Source: CAVZOY01 sp963777095
GTDB lineage: Bacteria > Actinomycetota > Actinomycetes > Mycobacteriales > Geodermatophilaceae
Direction: 5' to 3'
DNA: 64,000 nucleotides
Assembly: GCA_963777095.1 (NCBI GenBank)
Contig: CAVZOY010000004.1
Span: 310,001-374,000, forward strand
Part shown: one piece after another, positions 45,568 through 53,816 of the stretch
How positions within the stretch are numbered: position 1 is the stretch's first letter
Layout of the letters: every line of letters starts with the position of its first letter
Notes under the pieces: generated by a model
What the model saw: only the letters and a program-made list of their open reading frames with translations
Database searches by the model: none
What the model was told of the DNA's origin: nothing
Translations under genes and position numbers: made by a program

Positions 45568-46458
45568 ATGGTGAACCCCATCGCCCTCGCCGGCGCCCTG
45601 GCCATGACCTCCTCGGTCGTGCTGCTGGGCTGGGCGCTGCTGTCCCGTCCGCCGGCCGCCGCCGCGCAGGCCCGCGACAACCTCGTGCGCGGCATCGACC
45701 TGCGCACGGGTGAGCCGCCGCCGTCGCGGCGCGGGCTGCGCCGGGCTGGCCCGCGGCCTGACGCCGTCCGGCACCGTCGCCCGGCTCGACCGGCTGGCCG
45801 CCACCGCCGGCCGGCCCGCCGCGTGGCCGGTGCCCAAGCTGGTCGCCGCCAAGCTGGTGCTCGCGGCTGATCGCCGGCCTGCTCGGCGCGATGGTCGTCG
45901 CCGGGCGCCCCGGCGTGCGTGACCGTGCTGCTCGCCGTCGTCGTCACCGGCGTCGCCTACTACGTGCCCGAGCTGCTGCTCAAGAGCCGCGGGCAGGAGC
46001 GGCAGCAGGCGATCGGCCTGGAGCTGGCCGACACCCTGGACCAGATGACCATCGCGGTCGAGGCCGGGCTCGGCTTCGAGTCGGCCATGGCGCGTGCCGG
46101 CCGCAACGGCAAGGGCCCGCTCGCCGAGGAACTGGTGCGCACCCTGCAGGACATCGCCGTCGGCCAGCCGCGACGCGACGCCTACCTGGCGCTGGCCGAC
46201 CGCACCGGCGTGACCGACCTGCGCCGGTTCATCCGGGCGGTCGTGCAGGCCGACGCCTACGGCGTCTCCATCGCCGACGTGCTCCGCACGCAGGCGCAGG
46301 AGATGCGGCTCAAGCGGCGGCAGCGCGCCGAGGAGAAGGCGATGCAGATCCCGGTGAAGGTGATCTTCCCGCTGATCCTGTGCATCCTGCCGACGCTGTT
46401 CATCGTGCTGCTCGGCCCCGCGGTCCTCGACATCATCAGCGTCTTCAGCGGCAAGTAG
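45568..46458 (+). CDS. tadC: TadC-like inner-membrane platform protein, first tad locus (frameshifted)
   Basis: A second GspF-type membrane protein that pairs with TadB. The start ATG at 45568 gives MVNPIALAGALAMTSSVVLL. Three +1 breaks (near 45742, 45868 and 45920) interrupt the N-terminal third. The rest is intact: GVAYYVPELLLKSRGQERQQ, LADTLDQMTIAVEAGLGFES, RTLQDIAVGQPRRDAYLALA, DAYGVSIADVLRTQAQEMRL and the last membrane segment PLILCILPTLFIVLLGPAVL. The stop at 46458 is followed by a strong terminator, marking the end of the first locus. Confidence 0.9.
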
Positions 46459-46477
46459 ACCAGTTCCCGCTGCCTCG

Positions 46478-46506
46478 GGGGCGGGTCGGCCATGCCGACC
46501 CGCCCC
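46478..46506 (+). terminator. Rho-independent terminator closing the first tad locus
   Basis: GGGGCGGGTCGGC (46478-46490), loop CAT, and its exact complement at 46494-46506 form a perfect 13-bp stem, followed by GTCGATTTTC. It lies 20 bases after the tadC stop and indicates that the two tad loci are separate transcription units. Confidence 0.88.
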
Positions 46507-46856
46507 GTCGATTTTCTGGGTCGGCGCACAGGCCGCTCGGCTGCGATAGGACGCAGCCTCCCCTTGATCGGTAGGCGCCGGCGCCTGACCTTCCGGCGCG
46601 CTCTTCCCCGGCTCCCGGTGTCAGCGTCCCCTCGAGCCCTGCGCCAGGTCTGTGCCACCGCTTCACATCCAGGTGGCCGATCCACCGACCCCGGTGTCAC
46701 CCACAGTGACCAATGGGGTCACCCACCCGTGGTCAGAAGCTGCCTCCATCGAGGGGGAGGGGTTTACACCAGGCCACCACCATCACGCAGGGTCACTCCC
46801 ATCGCAACGACGTGCCACCCACGGCTCGTCCGGATCGATCACCGCAGGGAGTGCCC
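46507..46856. promoter_or_regulatory. Promoter/leader region of the second tad locus, with a 14-bp palindrome
   Basis: These 350 bases hold no gene. A perfect palindrome AGGCGCCGGCGCCT sits at 46573-46586 and could bind a regulator, and there is a repeated CACCCAC/GGTCACCCAC-type motif between 46697 and 46730. The ribosome binding site AGGGAG of the downstream flp is at about 46847-46852. This spacer is longer and less GC-rich than the leader of the first locus, suggesting different control. Confidence 0.5.
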
Positions 46857-47069
46857 GTGCTCAACCGTTTCGCCACCTTCGTGACCCTCGCCTCCTTCGT
46901 CGCCGTCGACCGGCTGAAGAAGGAGGAGAAGGGCGCCACCGCCGTCGAGTACGGCCTCATGGTCGGCCTGATCGCCGTGGCGATCATCGTCACCGTCGGC
47001 CTGCTCGGCGTCCGCCTGGACGGTCTGTTCCAGCGCGTGCTCAACGCTCTGCCCGTCGTCGGCGGCTGA
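46857..47069 (+). CDS. flp: Flp-family type IVb pilin, second tad locus
   Basis: A 70-residue pilin. GTG start (MLNRFATFVTLASFVAVDRL), cleavage region KKEEKGATAVEYGLMVGLIA, hydrophobic spine AIIVTVGLLGVRL and tail FQRVLNALPVVGG. The core EKGATAVEYGLMVGLIAV is identical to the first-locus pilin, while leader and tail differ. First gene of the second locus, with AGGGAG about 5 bases upstream of the start. Confidence 0.93.
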   Translation: MLNRFATFVTLASFVAVDRLKKEEKGATAVEYGLMVGLIAVAIIVTVGLLGVRLDGLFQRVLNALPVVGG

Positions 47070-47180
47070 TCCACCAGGGGTGACCGCCGGGGGTTGATGC
47101 GGCGCAGCGCCACATCAACTCCCGGCGTCCCTCCAGCACACCGATCCAGCCCAGCTCGGCACGACAAGGGGGAAAGTGCA

Positions 47181-47561
47181 GTGAAGTCGCTCAGGTCCGA
47201 GCGTGGGGCAGCAGCCGTCGAGATGGCGCTCGTCCTGCCCGTCCTGCTCCTCCTGCTGCTGGGCATCGTCGAGTTCGGCCGGGCCTTCCAAGTCCAGGCG
47301 ACGCTGGCCGCTGCTGCCCGGGAGGGCGTGCGCGTCATGGCCCTCGACCACGACGCCGCGGCCGCGATCGCGGCGACCCGCAACGCCGGTGACGGCCTCA
47401 ACCCTGCGCTGACCGATGCCGACATCGACGTGCCCGAGGCCTGCACCGGGGACGGCGGCAACGCCACCGTGACGATCAGCTACCGGCAGCCCTTCCTCAC
47501 CGGCCTGTTCGGCTCCGGTGTCGACCTCAGCGCCACAGGAGTCATGCGATGCAACGGCTGA
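47181..47561 (+). CDS. tadE: TadE-like pseudopilin, second tad locus
   Basis: A 126-residue minor pilin-like protein, intact here. Pilin-type N-terminus SERGAAAVEMALVLPVLLLL, then EFGRAFQVQATLAAAAREGV, a short extracellular part with one Cys pair region (VPEACTGDGGNATVTISYRQ) and the shared ending GVMRCNG. The GTG at 47181 follows a GGGGGAAAG purine run. It overlaps the tadG start by 13 bases. Confidence 0.88.
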   Translation: MKSLRSERGAAAVEMALVLPVLLLLLLGIVEFGRAFQVQATLAAAAREGVRVMALDHDAAAAIAATRNAGDGLNPALTDADIDVPEACTGDGGNATVTISYRQPFLTGLFGSGVDLSATGVMRCNG

Positions 47562-48520
47562 ACCTCCGCGACGAGCGCGGCGCGACCGCCGTCATCGTCG
47601 CCCTCCTGCTCGTCCCCATCATCGGCTTCGGTGCCCTGGCCATCGACCTGGCTGCGGTCTACTCGGAGAAGCGGCAGCTGCAGAACGGCGCGGACGCCGC
47701 CGCCCTCGCCATCGGCCACGACTGCGCGAGCGGCCTGCCCGCGTGCGGTACCGCGCAGGCCACCGCCGACGAGTTCACCGAGGCGAACTACGACGAGGCC
47801 GGCTCCACCCACGAGACCCCGGTCGTCACGTTCGGCGACTCGGAAGTGATCGTGGTGAACCCCGGCGTGCAGACCCACTGGCTCGCCCCCGTGATCGGCC
47901 ACGACGAGAGCGATGTCAGTGCCAGCGCCACCGTCCGCTGGGGCGCTCCGGGCTCCGGCACCACCGTGCTGCCCCTCGCCTTCTCGTGGTGCGCCTTCGA
48001 AACTCAGGCCGCGGTCGACGGCACACCCACCGGCGTGCCCGTGGTCGTCCAAGGGACCAAGACGGACGTGACCACGTGCACCGGGCCGTCCAACCTGGAA
48101 GTGCCCGGCGGCTTCGGTTGGCTGGACACCGACGGGGGCGTGTGCAAGTCGACCTCCAGCATCGACGACGTCGTGTATTCCGACCCCGGCGCCAGCGTGC
48201 CGGCGGACTGCTCACCCGAGTACTTCGTGGGGTTGATCGGCGAGACGGTCCTGCTGCCCATCTTCGACGAGTCGGGCGGCACGGGTGCGGGCTCCTGGTA
48301 CCGCATCTACGCGTATGCGGCCTTCACCATCACGGGCTACGACTTCGGCTCACCGGCGTACCAGTACGGCCCGAAGGCTTGCGGGCTGACCGGCAAGGGC
48401 CTCGGCGAGGTCCGCTGCATCAGCGGGTCCTTCATCGAGTACGTCGAATCCTCGGACGACTTCGAGTACGACCCCGACGCGCCGGACCTGGGCGCCCATG
48501 TCGTCGAACTCGTCAGCTGA
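47549..48520 (+). CDS. tadG: TadG-like pilus assembly protein, second tad locus
   Basis: A 323-residue intact copy. DERGATAVIVALLLVPIIGF opens a membrane-anchored N-terminus, followed by YSEKRQLQNGADAAALAIGH. The outside part has several Cys residues, the conserved HWLAPVIGHDES, LEVPGGFGWLDTD, ETVLLPIFDESG and RIYAYAAFTITGYDFG, and ends DAPDLGAHVVELVS. No von Willebrand A MIDAS motif is visible, so it is the short TadG-like form common in actinobacteria. It serves as the template for reading the broken first-locus copy. Confidence 0.88.
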   Translation: MQRLNLRDERGATAVIVALLLVPIIGFGALAIDLAAVYSEKRQLQNGADAAALAIGHDCASGLPACGTAQATADEFTEANYDEAGSTHETPVVTFGDSEVIVVNPGVQTHWLAPVIGHDESDVSASATVRWGAPGSGTTVLPLAFSWCAFETQAAVDGTPTGVPVVVQGTKTDVTTCTGPSNLEVPGGFGWLDTDGGVCKSTSSIDDVVYSDPGASVPADCSPEYFVGLIGETVLLPIFDESGGTGAGSWYRIYAYAAFTITGYDFGSPAYQYGPKACGLTGKGLGEVRCISGSFIEYVESSDDFEYDPDAPDLGAHVVELVS

Positions 48521-48547
48521 CCACCAATCCGAACAAGGGGGAATCCT

Positions 48548-49314
48548 GTGAACCGTCGCATTCTCGCTGCCGTGCTCGCGCTCGGCATGGCGCTCGTGGG
48601 CACCGTGGCGCTGGTCGCCTACGTCCGCGGCGCCGACTCCCGGGCCCTGGCCGGGGTCCAGACCACGTCCGTGCTCGTGGTGACCGAGCCGATTGCCGAG
48701 GGCACGCCTGCCGAGGAGATCGCCGGCTCCGTCCGCCTCGCTCCGATCCCCGTCAAGGTGGCAGCCACCGGCAGCGTCAGCGACCTCGAAGATCTGGCTG
48801 ACCAGGTGTCCCTGGTGGACCTCCAGCCTGGGGAGCAGCTGCTCGCCAGCCGATTCGCCGACCCTGCCTCCTTGCGCGTGCCGGGCACGGTGGCGGTCCC
48901 CCGGCGACCAGGAGATCAGCGTCCTCCTCGAGCCGCAGCGGGCGGTGGGCGGTCGCCTGGCTCCGGGAGACGAGATCGGCGTCTACATCTCCATGAAGCT
49001 CGAGGGCAACGGCGACGACGGGCCATCGCGCCTCGGCACCACCCATGCTGTGCTGCACGGCGTGCTCGTGACGCAGGTCCAGGGCGCGCCTGCGCGAGCC
49101 GGAGAAGGACGACGAGACGCAGACCGCGTCCTCCGGCTCCACCCCCACAAGCGCCCTCATGCTGACCCTGGCCCTGCCGGCCCGGGACGCCGAGCGTGTC
49201 ATCTTCGGCATGGAGCACGGCACCGTCTGGCTGGGCCTGGAGCCCGACGGTACGGACAACTCCGGCACCCAGATCATCACGCAGGGCAACATCTACGGGA
49301 GGGCCGTCGCATGA
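48548..49314 (+). CDS. cpaB: CpaB/RcpC-like pilus assembly protein, second tad locus (two frameshifts)
   Basis: GTG start, one membrane segment (ILAAVLALGMALVGTVALVA) and a SAF-type region GVQTTSVLVVTEPIAEGTPA, VSLVDLQPGEQLLASRF. Breaks near 48905 and 49092 are single-base changes in C/G runs; between and after them the protein continues QEISVLLEPQRAVGGRLAPG, TTHAVLHGVLVTQVQGA, LMLTLALPARDAERVIFGME and NIYGRAVA. The stop overlaps the cpaE ATG (ATGA at 49311-49314), exactly as in the first locus. Confidence 0.85.
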
Positions 49315-50536
49315 CCCGCGTACTTCTCGGCGGTACTACGCCGGAACTCGCCATCCGTGTGAGCGCGCTGTACTCCGACGTGCACATGCTGCCGGACGGC
49401 TGGCTGCCTTCGGACCCCTTCCAGTTGGTGCAGCACCTGGGTGGCCAGCTCCCGGACGTCGTGGTCCTCGGCCCCGCCGCACCGCTCGACGAAGCACTCG
49501 CCCTGGCCGCACGGCTCGACGCCGAGTGGCCGGCCACGAGCGTCGTCCTGGCGGGGGTGCCGTCGGAGCAGACGTGGCCCGCAGTGATGCGGGCCGGCAT
49601 CCGAGACGTGTTCGCGCCGGACGGGGAAGAGCGGGAACTCCGCGCGGCCATCGACCGGGCGGCCCAGACCGCCTTCGCCCGCCGCGGTATGCCCGGTCCC
49701 GTGCCTGCGTCGGCATCGGCAGCCCGTCCGGCGCGTGGCCGGGTGATCGCCGTCGTCTCCCCGAAGGGCGGAGTGGGCAAGACGACCGTGTCCACCAATC
49801 TGGCCGTGGGCCTGGCTGCATTGGCGCCGCAGTCGACCGTGCTGGTCGACCTGGACGTGCAGTTCGGGGATTGCGCAACCGCGCTCGGGCTGGCGCCGGA
49901 GTACACCCTTCCCGACGTCCTGAACGGCCCGGCCAGCCAGGACAGCATGGTGCTGAAGACCTTCCTCACCCAGCACCCGAGCGGTCTCTTGGCCATCTGC
50001 GGATCGGAGTCCCCCGTGGCCGGTGACCGCATCACCGGCAGCGACGTGACGCGGCTGCTGGCCGCACTGGCGGAGCTCTTCCAGTTCGTCGTCGTGGACA
50101 CCGCTCCAGGACTCTCCGACGTGACGCTCGCGGCTCTGGAGCAGGCCACCGACGCGGTGCTCCTCTCGAGCATGGATGTCGCGGGGGTCCGGGGCCTCCG
50201 TCGCGAGTTGGACGTGCTCGGCGAACTCCAACTGCTGCCCCCGGTCGGCACGTGGTGCTCAACTTCGGCGAGCGTCGCCGCGGTGTCGCCTTGCCGGACG
50301 TGGCCACCGCGCTCGGCACCGGGGTCGACGTAGTCGTTCCGCGGTCGGCGACGGTGCCCGCCTCGTCCGACGAGGGCGTTCCGCTGCTCGAGCGGAGCAG
50401 CAAGCGGGAGCCCGCCGCCAAGGAGCTTCGTCGCCTGGTCGACCGGATCCTCGCTGCACCGCAGCCGGTGCCGGCACTGCCTTCGGTACCGTCCGTGTCG
50501 TCCGTGCCGTCGGTGCCGTCCGGAATGGCCTCCTGA
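49311..50536 (+). CDS. cpaE: CpaE/TadZ-like ATPase, second tad locus (one frameshift)
   Basis: A receiver-like N-domain (TRVLLGGTTPELAIRVSALY, LPDVVVLGPAAPLDEALALA) precedes the ParA-type ATPase with SPKGGVGKTTVSTNLAVGLA, VLVDLDVQFGDCATALGLAP and FVVVDTAPGLSDVTLAALEQ. A break near 50243 in a C-run joins LGELQLLPP to VVLNFGERRRGVALPDVATA and VVPRSATVPASSDEGVPLLE. The C-terminal tail is a Val/Pro/Ser repeat (PSVPSVSSVPSVPS) not present in the first copy. The stop overlaps the tadA ATG. Confidence 0.9.
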
Positions 50537-51960
50537 TGGGCCTCGCCGATCGTTTCGCCGCTGCCCAGGGCAAGACTCTGCCCTCGGCACCGCGCGTGCC
50601 GGTGCCGGTTCCGGCCCCGCTTCCGGTTGCCCGCCAGGCAATGACCACGCCGCCGCCCGCACCTGCGGACGCGCTGACCCGGCTCAAGGATCGGGTCGGC
50701 AAGGCGTTGTTCGAGCGGATGGGTGCGCGGCTGAACGATCCGAGTCTGTCCGAGCAGCAGTTGCGGCAGATCGTGCTGGGTGAGCTGGACGAGGTGGTCG
50801 AGGAGGAGAAGGTTCCGCTGTCGGCCGAGGAGCGGGTGCGGCTGACCGCGGAGCTCGCGGCCGACGTGCTGGGTCTGGGGCCGTTGCAGCGGCTGCTGGA
50901 TGACGACTCGGTGTCCGAGGTCATGGTCAACGGCCCGGAGCGGGTCTACGTGGAGCGGTCCGGCCGGCTGGAGCTGTCCGCGGCGCGGTTCACCTCCGAG
51001 GAGCATCTGCGCCGGGTGATCGACCGGATCGTGTCGAAGGTCGGGCGGCGGATCGACGAGTCCTCGCCGCTGGTCGACGCGCGGTTGTCCGACGGGTCCC
51101 GGGTGAACGCGATCATTCCGCCGCTGGCCTTCTCCGGGTCGACGCTGACCATCCGCAAGTTCGCCAGGGATCCGTTCACCGTCGACGACCTGATCGGCTT
51201 CGGCACGCTGTCGCCGGAGATGGCCGAGCTGCTCAACGCCTGCGTCGACGCGCGGCTGAACGTGATCGTCTCCGGCGGTACTGGCACGGGTAAGACGACG
51301 CTGCTCAACGTGCTCTCCTCGTTCATCCCGGAGGGCGAGCGGATCGTCACCATCGAGGACGCCGTGGAGCTGCAGCTGCAGCAGGACCACGTGGTCCGGC
51401 TGGAGTCGCGGCCGCCGAACATCGAGGGCAAGGGCGCGATCACGATCCGCGACCTGGTGCGCAACTCGCTGCGCATGCGCCCCGACCGGATCGTGGTCGG
51501 GGAGTGCCGTGGCGGTGAGTCGCTGGACATGCTGCAGGCGATGAACACCGGTCACGACGGGTCGCTGTCCACGGTGCACGCCAACTCCCCGCGGGATGCG
51601 ATCGCCCGGCTGGAGACGCTGGTGCTGATGGCCGGCATGGACCTGCCGCTGCGTGCGATCCGCGAGCAGATCGCCTCCGCCGTCGACGTCGTCGTCCAGC
51701 TGACCCGGCTGCGCGACGGCACCCGGCGGGTCACCCACGTGACCGAGGTGCAGGGCATGGAGGGCGAGACCGTCACCCTCCAGGACGCCTTCCTCTTCGA
51801 CTACTCCGCCGGCGTCGACGCAGCCGGCAAGTACCTGGGCAAGCCGGTGCCCACCGGCGTCCGGCCGCGGTTCACCGACAAGTTCGACGAGATGGGCATC
51901 ACGCTCTCCCCGCGCGTCTTCGGGTTCGACGGTCTCCGACCGGTCGGGGGCCGGCGGTGA
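50536..51960 (+). CDS. tadA: TadA/CpaF secretion ATPase, second tad locus
   Basis: A 474-residue intact ATPase. Variable Pro-rich N-tail (1-50), then TRLKDRVGKALFERMGARLN, the N1D-like domain and the RecA-type motor: Walker A SGGTGTGKTTLLNVLSS, RIVTIEDAVELQLQQDHVVR, Walker B region RIVVGECRGGESLDMLQAMN and His box GHDGSLSTVHANSPRDAIAR. Its first third differs from the first copy at many third-codon positions. From about 51330 to 51830 the two DNA sequences are nearly identical, with runs of over 100 identical bases. The ATG overlaps the cpaE stop, and the stop overlaps the tadB GTG. Confidence 0.94.
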   Translation: MGLADRFAAAQGKTLPSAPRVPVPVPAPLPVARQAMTTPPPAPADALTRLKDRVGKALFERMGARLNDPSLSEQQLRQIVLGELDEVVEEEKVPLSAEERVRLTAELAADVLGLGPLQRLLDDDSVSEVMVNGPERVYVERSGRLELSAARFTSEEHLRRVIDRIVSKVGRRIDESSPLVDARLSDGSRVNAIIPPLAFSGSTLTIRKFARDPFTVDDLIGFGTLSPEMAELLNACVDARLNVIVSGGTGTGKTTLLNVLSSFIPEGERIVTIEDAVELQLQQDHVVRLESRPPNIEGKGAITIRDLVRNSLRMRPDRIVVGECRGGESLDMLQAMNTGHDGSLSTVHANSPRDAIARLETLVLMAGMDLPLRAIREQIASAVDVVVQLTRLRDGTRRVTHVTEVQGMEGETVTLQDAFLFDYSAGVDAAGKYLGKPVPTGVRPRFTDKFDEMGITLSPRVFGFDGLRPVGGRR

Positions 51961-52896
51961 GCGGGGCGCTCGCAGTGGTCGGAGTTTCGGCCGCGACCGC
52001 TGCGCTCGTCCTGACCGCGGTCGCCCTGGTGCCGCCATCCAGGCGCATCCCGCTGACACGACTGGATCCGGCGGCGGCACTGCCGCCGACCATGCTCGCA
52101 GGCGTGACCGCCCGGGCGGTCGGAGCGGTCGACGGGGTCCTGGTCCGCCGGGGCAGCCTGTCGCGGCTGTCCCGCACGCTGCAGGCGTCAGGCCTCCGCC
52201 TGCGACCTGCGGAGTTCATGCTGCTCGTCATCGCAGCGGCCGCCGTGAGCGCGGCTCTCGGCCTCGTCGTGAGCGGAGTCCTGCTCGCCGTCGTTCTCGG
52301 CGCCGTCGCACTCGTCGTCTCGAGAGTGCTTCTGGGCGTGCGTGCCGGGCGTCGCCGGTCGGCCTTCGCCGATCAGCTCGACGACTCGCTGCAGCTCATG
52401 GCCAGCAGCCTGCGCGCCGGCCACAGCATCCTCCGGGCGATGGACGCCGTGGCGCAGGAGGCGCCCGCTCCGACGTCGGAAGAGTTCGCGGCGATCATCA
52501 ATCAGTCGCGCATGGGTCGCGACCTCACGGACGCGCTCGACGACCTCGCCGCGCGGATGAGCAGCGACGACTTCAGCTGGGTGGCCCAGGCGATCGCAAT
52601 CCAGCGCGAGGTCGGAGGCAACCTCGCCGAGGTGCTCGACGCCGTCGGGCACACCATCCGGGAGCGCAACGCCATCCGCCGCCAGGTCAAGGCACTGTCC
52701 GCCGAGGGCAAGCTCTCCGCCATCGTCCTCATGGCACTTCCCCCATTGGTCTGCGGCTTCCTGGCCGTCATGCGGGCCGGAGTACCTCGCGAAATTCACC
52801 CAGAGCGCCGCGGGCTACGGCCTGATGGCCGCCGCGACGGCGCTGATGGTCATCGGCGGCTTGTGGATGCGCAAGACCGTCCAGATCAAGTTCTGA
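51957..52896 (+). CDS. tadB: TadB-like inner-membrane platform protein, second tad locus (one frameshift)
   Basis: GTG start overlapping the tadA stop (GTGA). Membrane segments VVGVSAATAALVLTAVALVP, FMLLVIAAAAVSAALGLVV and VLLAVVLGAVALVVSRVLLG lead to the T2SSF core RRRSAFADQLDDSLQLMASS, SILRAMDAVAQEAPAPTSEE, WVAQAIAIQREVGGNLAEVL and KALSAEGKLSAIVLMALPPL. A one-base break near 52770 is followed by EYLAKFTQSAAGYGLMAAAT and the ending MRKTVQIKF with the stop at 52894-52896. Works with TadC as the assembly platform. Confidence 0.9.
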
Positions 52897-52909
52897 GGGG
52901 GAGCCGGAA

Positions 52910-53785
52910 ATGATCGTTTACGGAGCTGCGTTTCTGGTTGCGTCAGCCGTGGTGCTGATGGGCTGGGTGCTCGTCACCCGGCCGGACGCCGCCGTGGTGA
53001 ACACCCGCGCCAACCTGATGCGTGGCATCGCCACACCCGGCGCGCGGACGCCGACCTCGCGCCGGACCGGCGCCGGAATCGTCGGGCTGCTCACGCCCCG
53101 GGGGACCGTGCAGCGCATCCAGGGGCTGCTCGCGCGCGCCGGACATCCTGCGGACTGGCCGTTGTCGCGGGTCGTCGCCGCCAAGTTGGTCCTCGCAGCC
53201 ATTGCTGCCGGGTTGTGCCTGCTGTACCTCAGCTCCACGCCCGGAGTGTTGGCGTTCCTTCTCCTGATCGTGGTCGTCCCGGTCGTGTACTTCGTCCCCG
53301 AGTTGCTCCTCTACAGCAGAGGACAGGAACGACAGCAGGCGATCCAGCTGGAGCTGGCAGACACGCTGGACCAGATGACCATCTCCGTCGAGGCCGGCTT
53401 GGGCTTCGAGTCGGCGATGGCCCGCGCGGGCCGCACCGGCAAGGGCCCGTTGGCCGAGGAGCTTGTGCGCACGCTCCAGGACATCAGCCTCGGGCAGCCT
53501 CGCCGCGACGCGTATGTGGCCCTCGCCGAGCGCACGGACGTGCAGGACCTGGGACGATTCGTCCGCGCCATCCTCCAAGCCGACGCCTACGGCGTCTCCA
53601 TCGCCGACGTCCTCCGGGTGCAGGCCCACGAGATGCGGCTCAAGCGGCGTCAACGGGCCGAGGAGAAGGCCATGAAGATCCCCGTCAAGGTCCTCTTCCC
53701 GCTCATCCTCTTCATCCTGCCCACGCTCTTCATCGTGCTGCTCGGCCCCGCGGCGATGGACATCGTCGCCGCCTTCAGCGACTGA
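52910..53785 (+). CDS. tadC: TadC-like inner-membrane platform protein, second tad locus
   Basis: A 291-residue intact protein. N-terminal membrane segment GAAFLVASAVVLMGWVLVTR, paired segments around residues 80-125 (LVLAAIAAGLCLLYLSS, VLAFLLLIVVVPVVYFVPEL), the cytoplasmic T2SSF domain (ELADTLDQMTISVEAGLGFE, MARAGRTGKGPLAEELVRTL, DAYGVSIADVLRVQAHEMRL) and a final segment PLILFILPTLFIVLLGPAAM. Its ATG follows a GGGGGAGCC ribosome binding site. The gap of 31 bases to the OmpA-family gene suggests continued transcription. Confidence 0.93.
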   Translation: MIVYGAAFLVASAVVLMGWVLVTRPDAAVVNTRANLMRGIATPGARTPTSRRTGAGIVGLLTPRGTVQRIQGLLARAGHPADWPLSRVVAAKLVLAAIAAGLCLLYLSSTPGVLAFLLLIVVVPVVYFVPELLLYSRGQERQQAIQLELADTLDQMTISVEAGLGFESAMARAGRTGKGPLAEELVRTLQDISLGQPRRDAYVALAERTDVQDLGRFVRAILQADAYGVSIADVLRVQAHEMRLKRRQRAEEKAMKIPVKVLFPLILFILPTLFIVLLGPAAMDIVAAFSD

Positions 53786-53816
53786 CCGCGGCCCTTACAC
53801 GACTGAGGACCTGGAG

